From Gordonia jinhuaensis (GTDB lineage Bacteria > Actinomycetota > Actinomycetes > Mycobacteriales > Mycobacteriaceae), in the NCBI RefSeq assembly GCF_014639795.1, contig NZ_BMGC01000027.1:1-53591 (forward strand): a stretch of 53,591 bases of DNA, in the 5' to 3' direction. This document shows positions 8,173 through 16,216 of the stretch, one piece after another. Numbering within the stretch: position 1 is the stretch's first letter; each line of letters starts with the position of its first letter. Position numbers and translations under genes: made by a program. The notes beneath the pieces were generated by a model. That model was not told where the DNA came from. It made no database searches and worked only from the letters and a program-made list of their open reading frames with translations.

Positions 8173-8805
8173 ATGTCCCGCGAGAAAGCAGCCTCGCCCC
8201 ACCGAACCTCGTTCACCGGCCACGGGCTGCCGAGGTGGAGCAGCGACCCGATCATCCTGGAGACGATGGCGCGGATCCGCGAATACGGCTGGTCGGTCAC
8301 CGCAGTCAGCGATACATGCCAGCGGTGTGCGGCGACCGAATGCGGATCAGAGTTCTCGCTGGGCTACACCACGGGCCTGGGCCTGCATGCGATCCCCGAA
8401 CTCGCGGTCTACGGACTCGACGGATCGACGAGCGTTCGCGTGCTCAACGAGGTGGCTGTGCTGCTCCACGACGCGGACTGGCGCGAACTGGTCGCCGAGG
8501 AGGCGACCATTCACCTGCGCTGCATCGACGCTCCGGTTCGGCTGGTCGAGCTGCTCGACAACTCCGATCTGCTCATCACCAATGAGCTCTTCCCCGATGC
8601 CGATCTCCTGCAGGTCATCTGGAGCGACGAGTGGGGGCACTTCCCCGGCGACGACGACTACACGCTGAACGATCACGACCAACCGATCAAGGGGATCCTC
8701 GACTCAGACATCCCGCCCGCCCGCGGCCGGCGGGTCATGAATCAGTGCGTCGGACTCAATCGAGGGCAACGTCGGCAGGCCGGTCGAACGCGCAAGCGGC
8801 GCTGA
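8173..8805 (+). CDS. DUF4262 domain protein
   Basis: This 210-residue protein has the layout of DUF4262: a Cys-containing start (DTCQRCAATECGSEF), then a YTTGL segment followed by HAIPELAVYGLDGSTSVRVLNEVA (positions about 55-95). Near the C-terminus it has the aromatic and acidic run LQVIWSDEWGHFPGDDDY. The DUF4262 family has no established function. The ATG at 8173 has an AAAGGAG ribosome-binding site 5 bp upstream; the reading frame extends further 5' but without a better start. The C-terminal 25 residues are strongly basic (NRGQRRQAGRTRKRR), which suggests nucleic-acid contact. It is divergent from the GHKL/Z1 operon and probably belongs to the same accessory island. Confidence 0.85.
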   Translation: MSREKAASPHRTSFTGHGLPRWSSDPIILETMARIREYGWSVTAVSDTCQRCAATECGSEFSLGYTTGLGLHAIPELAVYGLDGSTSVRVLNEVAVLLHDADWRELVAEEATIHLRCIDAPVRLVELLDNSDLLITNELFPDADLLQVIWSDEWGHFPGDDDYTLNDHDQPIKGILDSDIPPARGRRVMNQCVGLNRGQRRQAGRTRKRR

Positions 8806-8893
8806 TCACTGGGCCTGTGGGTCCGTGCTGGAACGGGGCACGCCCGGCGGATTCCTGGCGAACCGATTCGGGGGCAGTGCATCACCGCGTTGC

Positions 8894-9127
8894 GCGGTCA
8901 CCGTCGATCCCGATCATCGCCTCGTCCTGATGTCGGCGATCGCGGCGTACACCACGGGCTCTGCGCACGTGAATCATCTTGACGACACCGGATCGATCCG
9001 CCCCGGCATGCTCGCCGATCTCGTTGTGCTCGACCGTGATCCATTCGGTCATCCGACGAGCGACATCGCCGACACCCTCGTCGAGGCCACCTACGTCGAA
9101 GGAGTATGCGCCTATCGGCGACCCTGA
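8894..9127 (+). pseudogene. Amidohydrolase (YtcJ-like), C-terminal remnant
   Basis: The reading frame ending at 9127 contains SAIAAYTTGSAHVNHLDDTG, then RPGMLADLVVLDRDPF and DTLVEATYVEGVCAY. This is the typical C-terminal end of metal-dependent amidohydrolases of the YtcJ type, which are normally over 500 residues long. The 5' part, including all metal-binding His and Asp motifs, is missing. Homology seems to begin near 8894. The rest of the gap to 9301 shows nothing recognisable. I infer that the island to the left replaced the front of this gene. Confidence 0.75.
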
Positions 9128-9300
9128 GCCCGGATCCTCGGTTCCGCACGCGAAGACTCATCGCCACACATTTGACCGATTGACAATCCATTGGCTGACT
9201 CACGGTCAGCACCGTGCGCCGAGGTGTTGTTTCTCGGCAATGTGCATCCGACGGCGTGGCAGCGTCCGACCGGCAACGAACGACAGAGGGGAATAGGGGG

Positions 9301-11058
9301 TCAGCGCGCGGTCGCTGCCGCCGCGGCCGCAGCGACCGCCTCGAGCGTGGGCGGTACGTCGAGTGCCGCGGTGACCGCCTCGATGAGCGTCAGCCGCCCT
9401 GGGTGTTCGGCAGCGTCGTCGAGTGCATCCGCCAGTTGGCCCGATGACGTCACGAAGTGGGTGGCGACGGTCGCTGACGTCGCGCCGAGCACGTAGGGAA
9501 GCTGCGTCCACTGCCATCGCGCAATGTCGTTGTAGGCCTTTGTCGGACCATGTATCGCACGTTCGACGGTGTACCCGTTGTTGTTGACCACGACGATCAC
9601 AGCGGGGATACCGAGCCTGATGATCGTCCCCAGTTCGGCCGCGGTCATCTGGGCGGCCCCGTCGCCGATGAGGAGGACCGGCCGTCGATCCGGGGCGGCG
9701 AGCGCCGCCCCCATCATCGCCGGAAGGGTGTACCCGATCGACGCCCACAGGGGCTGGCCGACGATTGTCGCCCCGTGTGGCAGCCGCTGCGCGGCCATCC
9801 CGTAGAAGCTGGTCCCCTGCTCCGCGAACACCGTGTCGGCAAGGGTCAGCGATTCGGTCACCAGTGCCCACAGCTCGCCCTGGGTCAACGGTGCGTCGCT
9901 GCTGAGCACAGCGGGCGTCAAGTGCTCGACGCTCGACGCCTCGGTCGGCGTGACGTGCGCGAGCAGGTCGGTGAGTGCCACCAGGGCATCGCGCATCTCG
10001 ATGTAGTCGAACACCTCGCCATCAACGACCGCAGTGTGCGGGCGGATGTCGATGCGCGGATTCGCGTCGAGTCGGTCCGAGAAGCCCCCCGATATCAGAT
10101 CCGTGATCTGCACCCCGACGGTGACCAGTACTGGTGCCCCCTCCACCGCCACGCGCACACTTGGCTCGCTCGGCTCACCGAGATACACCCCGAGGTAGCC
10201 CGCGCCCGACTCGTCGACCACCCGCCGCCCCCAGAGCAGCGAAGCATACCGAAGGCCGCGCATCTGGATCAGCCTGTCCAGTTCACGCTGTGCACCAGCT
10301 CGATGAACCACGATGTCGGCGAGCACCACGGGAGATCGGTCAGCGAGGAGCGTGCGGGCGGCGCAGGCAAAGCGGCGCAACGCCGTCCGATCGCTTACCG
10401 GCCGGCCGATGGCCAACGGTCCACGCGGCGGAGTGCACGGAGAACTCGCGACGTCAGCAGGAATCGAGAGATAACCCGGTCGGCTCTGGGCGATCATCGT
10501 GGCGAGCACACGATCGATCTCGCCGGCATCGTCGGTTCCGTTGAGGATCGCGCACGCCGCGCTCACCTCTGCACTCATCCGCGCGGTGTGCTCGAAGTCG
10601 CCGTCACCGAGAGAGTGGTGCACGGCGCGTCCTTGCGCCTGAACCGACATCGTCGGTGCGCCGACCACATGGAGAACCGGCACGAGTTCTGCGTACGCTC
10701 CGGCGATCGCGTTGACCGCGCTCAGCTCCCCCACCCCGAACGTCGTGCACACCACGCCGACACCACGCAGGCGGGCGTATCCGTCGGCGGCATAACCCGC
10801 GCCGAGTTCGGTTGCCGTACCCACCCAATCGATGTCCGGGTGAGCCTCGACGTGGTCGAGGAAGCCGAGAGTGACGTCTCCAGGAACCCCGAACATCGAG
10901 TCGACACCGAGTTCGACCAGCCGGTCGAGCAGGTAATCGGCCACGGTGTACAGATCGACGGCGTACTCGTCGGCTCGCGTGCCGGCGGGGTGGTCCGTGA
11001 GGGCGCACGCGTCGTCCTCGCGGAGCTGGGCGCTGGGGTCGTGTGGGTCGAAGGTCAT
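9301..11058 (-). CDS. Thiamine-diphosphate-dependent 2-keto acid decarboxylase
   Basis: This 585-residue enzyme of the pyruvate/indolepyruvate decarboxylase family removes CO2 from 2-keto acids to give aldehydes, probably in the Ehrlich-type breakdown of amino acids. The N-terminal pyrimidine-binding domain has the catalytic Glu in GTATELGAGYAADGYAR, followed by TFGVGELSAVNAIAGAYAE. The C-terminal pyrophosphate-binding motif runs from GDGAAQMTAAELG to VVVNNNGYTVE. The ATG at 11058 has GAGGA 6 bp upstream; in-frame Met codons further 5' lack a site. The C-terminus ends in a poly-Ala tail. Substrate preference cannot be read from the sequence. It follows rpsZ on the same strand but is separated from it by a terminator. 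Confidence 0.92.
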   Translation of the reverse strand: MTFDPHDPSAQLREDDACALTDHPAGTRADEYAVDLYTVADYLLDRLVELGVDSMFGVPGDVTLGFLDHVEAHPDIDWVGTATELGAGYAADGYARLRGVGVVCTTFGVGELSAVNAIAGAYAELVPVLHVVGAPTMSVQAQGRAVHHSLGDGDFEHTARMSAEVSAACAILNGTDDAGEIDRVLATMIAQSRPGYLSIPADVASSPCTPPRGPLAIGRPVSDRTALRRFACAARTLLADRSPVVLADIVVHRAGAQRELDRLIQMRGLRYASLLWGRRVVDESGAGYLGVYLGEPSEPSVRVAVEGAPVLVTVGVQITDLISGGFSDRLDANPRIDIRPHTAVVDGEVFDYIEMRDALVALTDLLAHVTPTEASSVEHLTPAVLSSDAPLTQGELWALVTESLTLADTVFAEQGTSFYGMAAQRLPHGATIVGQPLWASIGYTLPAMMGAALAAPDRRPVLLIGDGAAQMTAAELGTIIRLGIPAVIVVVNNNGYTVERAIHGPTKAYNDIARWQWTQLPYVLGATSATVATHFVTSSGQLADALDDAAEHPGRLTLIEAVTAALDVPPTLEAVAAAAAAATAR

Positions 11059-11256
11059 GCCAGTTCCTCTCGTCATCGTCGGCGACCGTCCGGTCGCGAC
11101 CGCACTTGTGCGATGAGACGAGAATCCTGCGAAATCTGCGTGTGCCCCAGCCACCGACCGGTTGGTCGTGCGGTGGAGCGTGTGTCATCCGATCGGGGGG
11201 AACACGGCGTCGCAGAACACGACAGGCCCAGGAAGCGTGACGTGCTGCGGACACGA

Positions 11257-11291
11257 CAACACCCCCGACCGTCGAACGATCGGGGGTGTTG
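11257..11291 (-). terminator. Terminator hairpin after rpsZ
   Basis: A perfect 12-bp stem (CAACACCCCCGA with TCGGGGGTGTTG) encloses an 11-nt loop, 24 bp beyond the rpsZ stop. There is no T-tract, as is common in high-GC actinomycetes. It ends the rplN-rpsZ transcript. Confidence 0.8.
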
Positions 11292-11314
11292 GTCAGTACG
11301 TCGAGAGTCTCAGC

Positions 11315-11500
11315 TCACCAGCTGGACTTCTGCACGCCCGGCAGCTCGCCGGCGTGTGCCATCTCGCGCAGGCACACACGGCACAGGCCGAACTTGCGGT
11401 ACACCGAGTGCGGGCGACCGCACTTGTTGCAGCGGGTGTAGCCGCGGACGGCGAACTTCGGCTTCTTGTTGGCCTTGTTGATCAGAGCCTTCTTGGCCAT
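11315..11500 (-). CDS. rpsZ: 30S ribosomal protein uS14, type Z
   Basis: This 61-residue small-subunit protein is the zinc-ribbon form of S14. Four cysteines sit in CNKCG and LCRVC (positions about 24-43), so the zinc-binding C+ version is present. It helps assemble the 30S head near S3 and S10. It is directly behind rplE, as in standard spc operons. It is the last ribosomal gene here: a terminator follows instead of rpsH. Confidence 0.97.
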   Translation of the reverse strand: MAKKALINKANKKPKFAVRGYTRCNKCGRPHSVYRKFGLCRVCLREMAHAGELPGVQKSSW

Positions 11501-11501
11501 G

Positions 11502-12083
11502 TCAGTTCTCCTTCACGGAGTTGTCTTTGAACGGGAAGCCGAGATGACGCAGCAGCGCCCGGCCCTCGTCATCGTTGGTCGCCGTGGTGACGACCGTGAT
11601 GTCCATACCGCGCGGCCGATCGATGGAGTCGATGTTGATCTCGTGGAACATCGACTGCTCGCTCAGACCGAAGGTGTAGTTGCCGTTGCCGTCGAACTGA
11701 CGGTCGCTCAGACCACGGAAGTCCCTGATTCGCGGAAGAGCGATCGAGGTCAGGCGGTCGAGGAACTCCCACATGCGGTCACCGCGAAGGGTCACGCGCG
11801 CACCGATCGGCATACCCTCACGCAGCTTGAACTGCGCGATGGACTTGCGAGCGCGGCGGATCTCCGGCTTCTGACCGGTGATCAGGGCGAGGTCGTTGAC
11901 CGCGCCGTTGATCAGCTTGGAGTCACGGGCTGCGTCGCCGACACCCATGTTGACGACGACCTTCACCACGCCCGGGATCTGCATCACGTTGGCGTAGTTG
12001 AACTCGTTGTTGAGCGCGTCCTTGATCTCCTCGCGGTAGCGAGTCTTCAGACGCGGCTGGATCTTGGTTTCTGTGGAGGTCAT
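11502..12083 (-). CDS. rplE: 50S ribosomal protein uL5
   Basis: This 193-residue L5 binds 5S rRNA in the central protuberance. Clear family landmarks are the N-terminal LKTRYREEI, then [38 protein letters not shown] and FHEINID. The length is normal, with a short N-terminal extension (MTSTETKIQ). It starts 2 bp after rplX ends and is followed 1 bp later by rpsZ, so it is co-transcribed. Confidence 0.97.
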   Translation of the reverse strand: MTSTETKIQPRLKTRYREEIKDALNNEFNYANVMQIPGVVKVVVNMGVGDAARDSKLINGAVNDLALITGQKPEIRRARKSIAQFKLREGMPIGARVTLRGDRMWEFLDRLTSIALPRIRDFRGLSDRQFDGNGNYTFGLSEQSMFHEINIDSIDRPRGMDITVVTTATNDDEGRALLRHLGFPFKDNSVKEN

Positions 12084-12085
12084 GA

Positions 12086-12403
12086 TCAGATGTCCTTCCC
12101 GGTCTTACGGGAAATCCGCACCTTCTTGCCGGTCTCCTCATCGATCCGGTAGCCGATGCGGGTCGGGTTGCCCTCGGAGTCGACCACCATCACGTTCGAC
12201 ACGTGGATGGGAGCCTCCTGGGTCACGATTCCGCCCGAGGAGGCGCCGCGCTCATTCTGCGAAGCAGCGGTGTGCTTCTTGATGCGGTTGACGCCCTCGA
12301 CCAGAACACGCTCGTCGCGCGGGTAGGCCTCAATGACCTTGCCCTTCGCGCCCTTGTCCTTGCCTGCGATGACGATGACGGTGTCGCCCTTGTGAACCTT
12401 CAT
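12086..12403 (-). CDS. rplX: 50S ribosomal protein uL24
   Basis: This 105-residue L24 is an early assembly protein of the 50S subunit. The N-terminal KOW motif is plain ([21 protein letters not shown], positions about 3-23), followed by the conserved [13 protein letters not shown] and the C-terminal RIGYR. It is one base behind rplN and 2 bp ahead of rplE. Confidence 0.97.
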   Translation of the reverse strand: MKVHKGDTVIVIAGKDKGAKGKVIEAYPRDERVLVEGVNRIKKHTAASQNERGASSGGIVTQEAPIHVSNVMVVDSEGNPTRIGYRIDEETGKKVRISRKTGKDI

Positions 12404-12404
12404 G

Positions 12405-12773
12405 TCACACGACCTCCGGTGCCAGCGAGACGATCTTCATGAAGCGCTTCTCGCGCAGCTCACGGCCGACGGGGCCGAAGATGCGGGTACCGCGCGGATC
12501 GCTGTCGTTCTTGATGATGACGGCCGCGTTCTCGTCGAAACGGATGTACGAGCCGTCCGGGCGGCGGCGCTCCTTGGTGGTGCGCACGACGACGGCCTTG
12601 ACGACCTCGCCCTTCTTCACATTGCCGCCAGGGATCGCATCCTTGACGGTGGCGACGATGACGTCGCCGATGCCGGCGTAGCGCCGCGAGGAACCGCCCA
12701 GCACGCGGATGCACAAGATTTCCTTGGCACCGGTGTTGTCGGCAACCCGCAGGCGTGACTCCTGCTGGATCAC
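12405..12773 (-). CDS. rplN: 50S ribosomal protein uL14
   Basis: This 122-residue L14 binds 23S rRNA at the subunit interface. It matches the family from end to end: [56 protein letters not shown] and FGPVGRELR. It is the first gene of this shortened spc operon. The promoter must lie in 12774-13014, where no convincing -35/-10 pair was picked out. In the standard order it directly follows rpsQ, which here lies almost 27 kb away. Confidence 0.97.
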   Translation of the reverse strand: MIQQESRLRVADNTGAKEILCIRVLGGSSRRYAGIGDVIVATVKDAIPGGNVKKGEVVKAVVVRTTKERRRPDGSYIRFDENAAVIIKNDSDPRGTRIFGPVGRELREKRFMKIVSLAPEVV

Positions 12774-13014
12774 AGTCTTCTCCTAAGACCTGGATTCTTC
12801 TGCCCGCCGGATTACCGACCCGACGCGCACGGTCACGTCGCCACCGGACACACGCCTGCCCAGGTCAGAGCACCGAAGTGACCTACCCGATGGGTTCGTG
12901 AGCCGATTCGCGGCACACAGGGCGCCGCAGGCAACCGGTCCAGTGTAGGCCAACCCACGACTGGGATCCAAATCGCCGCAGGTCAGCCGACCAGTCGGCC
13001 ATGACCGGCACCGG

Positions 13015-13596
13015 TCACCAGTCGTCGAGACTGGCATGTCCGTCCTGCACCACGCGCGCGAGCAGCTGCGCCTTGGTGCGCGCGGGGCGTCCGGCGAGCT
13101 GGTATTTGCGACGGATACGTGCCAGATGGGTGTTGACCGTGGCCGCGGTGATGAACAGTTTGTCCGCGGCCTCGGCCTTGGAGTCGGTGTCGAGCCAGGC
13201 GAGCAGCACCTCGAGTTCGCGGGCCGACAGATGCGGCCTGATGACCGTATCCGCAGGCTGCTCCCCACTCTCCTGATCCCCCTCACCGCGGGCCTCGAGG
13301 GGATCCCCGACGACAACATCCTCGACGGCGACATCCACATCCTCGATGACAGGTTCCTCGATGACAGGGTCTTCGATTGCGGAGTCCTCGAGCATCGCGT
13401 TCCCCGTGATGACGACGTCACCGATGCCGACCGCGGACTCGGCGTCGGAGACTGCATCGGCAACCATCTGGCCGACGACACCCCTCTGCGCGGCGAGGAT
13501 CAACGGTGCCACGGAAGCGAGTTCGCGCTGTGCGGTCTCATGCTGGTCGACGAGGTGGTTCTCGTCGACGGCGTCGTTCACCGCAACGTCTGACAT
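13015..13596 (-). CDS. LuxR-type DNA-binding protein with acidic repeat linker, no receiver domain
   Basis: This 193-residue protein has a helical N-terminus (1-65) and an acidic low-complexity linker at about 70-105 (repeats of IEDPVIEEPVIEDV). A LuxR/NarL helix-turn-helix follows at about 130-193 (LSARELEVLLAW, then AATVNTHLARIRRKY). Its tail AGRPARTKAQLLARVVQDG closely matches the tail of the response regulator at 16171-16842, so the two are paralogues. It lacks a receiver domain and phospho-acceptor Asp, so control is unlikely to be by direct phosphorylation. The ATG at 13596 has AGGAGG 9 bp upstream. It is probably an accessory regulator of the adjacent sensor cluster. Confidence 0.85.
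   Translation of the reverse strand: MSDVAVNDAVDENHLVDQHETAQRELASVAPLILAAQRGVVGQMVADAVSDAESAVGIGDVVITGNAMLEDSAIEDPVIEEPVIEDVDVAVEDVVVGDPLEARGEGDQESGEQPADTVIRPHLSARELEVLLAWLDTDSKAEAADKLFITAATVNTHLARIRRKYQLAGRPARTKAQLLARVVQDGHASLDDW
13341..13370. repeat. 15-bp tandem duplication inside the LuxR-type gene
   Basis: Two adjacent copies (CCTCGATGACAGGTT and CCTCGATGACAGGGT) encode part of the acidic linker. The period is a multiple of three, so the frame is kept. Confidence 0.75.
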
Positions 13597-13907
13597 GGTC
13601 ACGCGGCCTCCTGTCCGGGGGAGAGATCGTCTCAATTTCTACAACCCGCCTCCGACAGCTCCTAAGACGCGATCGCAGTTGAGTGATCAGAGTTTAAAGA
13701 GTCCAATTCGGGCACGTTAGCCCCCATTTTGGGGGGATGTGCACCGAGTTGCCGTCGCCATCCAGCTGCCGGTCGTACGTCTGTCTCAGTATTCGTTTAC
13801 ACCCGTATTGGCCCGCCCCATCTGGCGCAGACGTCACTCAGGAGACTGAGGGTTCAGGGGCTCAGGGCTCACGAGACTCGGGGCTCAGCACTTACGAGAC
13901 TCAGGGC
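13597..13907. other. Intergenic region between the LuxR-type gene and the sensor-like gene
   Basis: These 311 bases hold no credible gene. The part next to the LuxR-type gene (about 13640-13720) is AT-rich for this genome (TTTAAA, CCAATT) and is the likely promoter. It also holds a CCCCC/GGGGG palindrome and, at the far end, two 21-bp direct repeats. Frames running through here on the plus strand are antisense shadows. Confidence 0.6.
13721..13735. promoter_or_regulatory. CCCCC-ATTTT-GGGGG palindrome upstream of the LuxR-type gene
   Basis: A 15-bp dyad lies about 125 bp upstream of the LuxR-type start codon, next to the AT-rich promoter-like stretch. It could be the operator of this gene or of the neighbouring response regulator. 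No second copy was noticed in the window. Confidence 0.35.
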
Positions 13908-13911
13908 TCAG
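13868..13911. repeat. Two 21-bp direct repeats at the 3' end of the sensor-like gene
   Basis: Copies at 13868-13888 and 13891-13911 agree at 19 of 21 positions (core ACGAGACTC, then GGGCTCAG) and are 2 bp apart. Part-copies of GGCTCAGG precede them. The second copy covers the stop codon of the gene at 13908-14939. Confidence 0.75.
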
Positions 13912-14939
13912 ATGATCGCACCGCAGGAGTCGTACTCCCGCCGATGCGCACCCGCGGGCGAGACGGCGACGATGCTGGCGAACACCGGCCGGTCGGCGGG
14001 GTTCAGCCGGATCACCACCTCGCCGGACTCGGCGGCCTCCAGAGCGGCGACACAGGCGTCGAGGAAAACCGGCGCCACCTCGTCGGGTGTCAGACCGTGA
14101 TCGTCGAGGAGTCGTACCGTCACGCCGCGCCGACGAGCCTCCCATGCGGCAGTGGCCACCTTCTCGCTGTCGAGTCCGCGGGCCCGGATCCCATCGCGCA
14201 GCCGGGCGGCGGTCAGCACCGCCTCCTGGCGTTGCGCCGGCGTCAGTTCACCGGCTTGCTCGATCGTCTCGAGCATCGGTCGGGCCAGCGTGTCGACCCG
14301 CTCGAGCTGGCGCCGACGCTCTGCCGCGGTGGCCGACACCGCTGCCTCGATGGCGGTCTGGCGCGCCGCCTGCTTGCGCAGCCGGAAGATCAGTGCCGCC
14401 GCCGGACGCAGAACGCGAGCAAAGAACCCGGCCATCACCATGACCGCGATGTTGGCCACGCCGTAGGACGCTCCGTGGAGAAACGTCTCACCGTTGACCG
14501 CCGACCACACCCCCATCGCGCACAGCGACATCACTACCAGCGCGCAGCCGATACCGAAGCGTCCGCGCACACCGGCCAATGCGCCGGCGGCTGCCGCCGC
14601 ACCGGTCAGCGGTCCGAGGATCACCGGTTGCGGCAGGGTGATGGGGATGAACGGCAGGGTCACCGCGGCCTGCACGCCGCCGAGGGTGAGCAGTGCACAC
14701 GCCCACCCCCTCGGGAGCGGGTCACCCGGCGCCAACAGCAGGATGGCCACCTGGAGCGCACAGGCCACCAGGAACACCACCGACCACGCCTTACCCGCCG
14801 CACTGGGCATCGTCATCAGCAGGATGACGAAACAGGCGATGACGAACGCCGCGGCAACCAGGACCGCACCGCGACGTTGCATGCCGATGATCGCCGCCGC
14901 GTCCTCGCGGGGCCGCTGCCACCACATGAGCTGACTCAT
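13908..14939 (-). CDS. Membrane sensor-like protein with degenerate kinase domain
   Basis: This 343-residue protein has about six hydrophobic segments between residues 20 and 180, then a helical linker (about 195-235) and a C-terminal domain. The C-terminal domain resembles a histidine-kinase ATPase domain that has lost its N, G1 and G2 boxes. Where a kinase would show its phospho-His it has RQLERVDTLARPMLETIEQ, and the end reads VVIRLNPADRPVFASIVAV. I therefore call it a pseudo-kinase or sensory partner. Its ATG at 14939 makes an ATGA overlap with the real kinase gene, so the two are translated together and may form a heteromer. Confidence 0.75.
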   Translation of the reverse strand: MSQLMWWQRPREDAAAIIGMQRRGAVLVAAAFVIACFVILLMTMPSAAGKAWSVVFLVACALQVAILLLAPGDPLPRGWACALLTLGGVQAAVTLPFIPITLPQPVILGPLTGAAAAAGALAGVRGRFGIGCALVVMSLCAMGVWSAVNGETFLHGASYGVANIAVMVMAGFFARVLRPAAALIFRLRKQAARQTAIEAAVSATAAERRRQLERVDTLARPMLETIEQAGELTPAQRQEAVLTAARLRDGIRARGLDSEKVATAAWEARRRGVTVRLLDDHGLTPDEVAPVFLDACVAALEAAESGEVVIRLNPADRPVFASIVAVSPAGAHRREYDSCGAII

Positions 14940-16216
14940 CGGACCCACTCGAGGACCACGGTCGTACCCGCCCCGGGTTCGGAGAGCACGTGTGCGTTCC
15001 CACCGTCGAGATCGTGCATGCGCCTGTCGATACTGACCGCGATGCCGAGACGTTCCGGCGCAACGGCAGCCGGATCGAATCCAGACCCGTTGTCGGCCAT
15101 GACCACTCGCAGTCCGTCGGTGTCGATCAGCGCGCGCACCTCCCGATCGGCGACGCCGGCGTGGCGGACACTGTTGCGCGCGGCCTCACCCAGCGACGCG
15201 CAGAGTGTGTCCACGGCGATCGCCGGGAAGCAGACCCCGGGCTCGCAGCGGACCACAGCCGAGTAATCGATCCGGTCGGAGACCGCCGCGAGTGTGTCGC
15301 GAATGCGGATGTCGACGCCGACGGTGTCGATGACCGCATCCGGGTCGGCCTCGGCGTCGAGACCGTCGAGGGCGCTCAGGGCACTGCTCGCCTGTTCAGC
15401 GAGGCCATCGCCACCCCCGTCACGTCCGGCTGCAGCCAGGGTGGCGATGACGCGATCGTGGATGACACCGTCGAAGCGCAACCGTTCACTGTCTCGCGCC
15501 TGCACGGTTGCCGCCGAGCGGGTGGCCGCCACCGCCTGATCCTGTGAGGCATCGAGAAGCACACCGGTTCGCCGGGCTCCCAGGGTCGCCGCAACCCACA
15601 GCAGGCAGAAGACGAGGGCGTAGAGGTACTCGGGGATGAAGTCGGCCATCACCAGCCGGCCCACCCGCCCCAGATCGTTGGTGGCGGTTGACAATCCGGT
15701 GGCCAGTGCCATGTGGATCAGCGTCCAGCGGGCCGAGAAGGTCAGCGCGGCGGCCAGCGCCGCCAGACCTGGGAAGTTCACCAGCCATGTCGACCGCACC
15801 CCGGTGGCGAGTTCGCCGTTCCACGCGAGGAACCAGGATGCTGCGGCCACGAGATAGCCGATCGCGCACACCGCACAGGCCCGGTCGATCGCGGCGCGGC
15901 TGCCGCGCAGACTGACCGCGAACAGAACGATCCCCGGCGCGATCGATGTCGCCAGTGCCAGTGGGGTCCACCACCACGCCAGGATCCGGGCCGTCGGAGC
16001 GAGATCGGGGATCGCGACGAGCAGATAAGCCCCGAAGCCGGCACCGACGAACATCGCCAGCACCCGCTGCAGCCGGTCCGAGGGTGCACGAGCGGTGGAG
16101 ACACGGCCGGACGGCGCGTGCGTCGGCCCGCCCAACCGACCACGCCGGCGCATCGGGACCGTCGGGATGTTCAGTGCGCGTCGTGTTCGCCGAGGCGCCG
16201 GGGTGTCGGCAACCAT
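14936..16216 (-). CDS. Membrane sensor histidine kinase (NarL-partner type)
   Basis: This 426-residue protein has an Arg-rich N-terminus, six likely membrane segments at about 45-240 and a HisKA_3-like segment with the phospho-acceptor in FDGVIHDRVIATL. A HATPase domain follows, with N box LGEAARNSVRHAG, G1 box DNGSGFD and C-terminal TTVVLEW. It should phosphorylate the response regulator encoded just upstream, whose gene it overlaps by 46 bp. The ATG at 16216 has GGAGGA close upstream; a later Met at 16153 would avoid the overlap but lacks a site. The signal is unknown. Its position beside a haem-uptake locus recalls HrrSA/ChrSA of corynebacteria, but that link is inference. Confidence 0.88.
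   Translation of the reverse strand: MVADTPAPRRTRRALNIPTVPMRRRGRLGGPTHAPSGRVSTARAPSDRLQRVLAMFVGAGFGAYLLVAIPDLAPTARILAWWWTPLALATSIAPGIVLFAVSLRGSRAAIDRACAVCAIGYLVAAASWFLAWNGELATGVRSTWLVNFPGLAALAAALTFSARWTLIHMALATGLSTATNDLGRVGRLVMADFIPEYLYALVFCLLWVAATLGARRTGVLLDASQDQAVAATRSAATVQARDSERLRFDGVIHDRVIATLAAAGRDGGGDGLAEQASSALSALDGLDAEADPDAVIDTVGVDIRIRDTLAAVSDRIDYSAVVRCEPGVCFPAIAVDTLCASLGEAARNSVRHAGVADREVRALIDTDGLRVVMADNGSGFDPAAVAPERLGIAVSIDRRMHDLDGGNAHVLSEPGAGTTVVLEWVR

Noticed and set aside
9550-11481. Plus-strand open frame of 643 codons opposite the keto acid decarboxylase
   Set aside because: The decarboxylase on the minus strand has catalytic and thiamine-diphosphate motifs; the plus frame is Arg/His-rich noise and runs into rpsZ.
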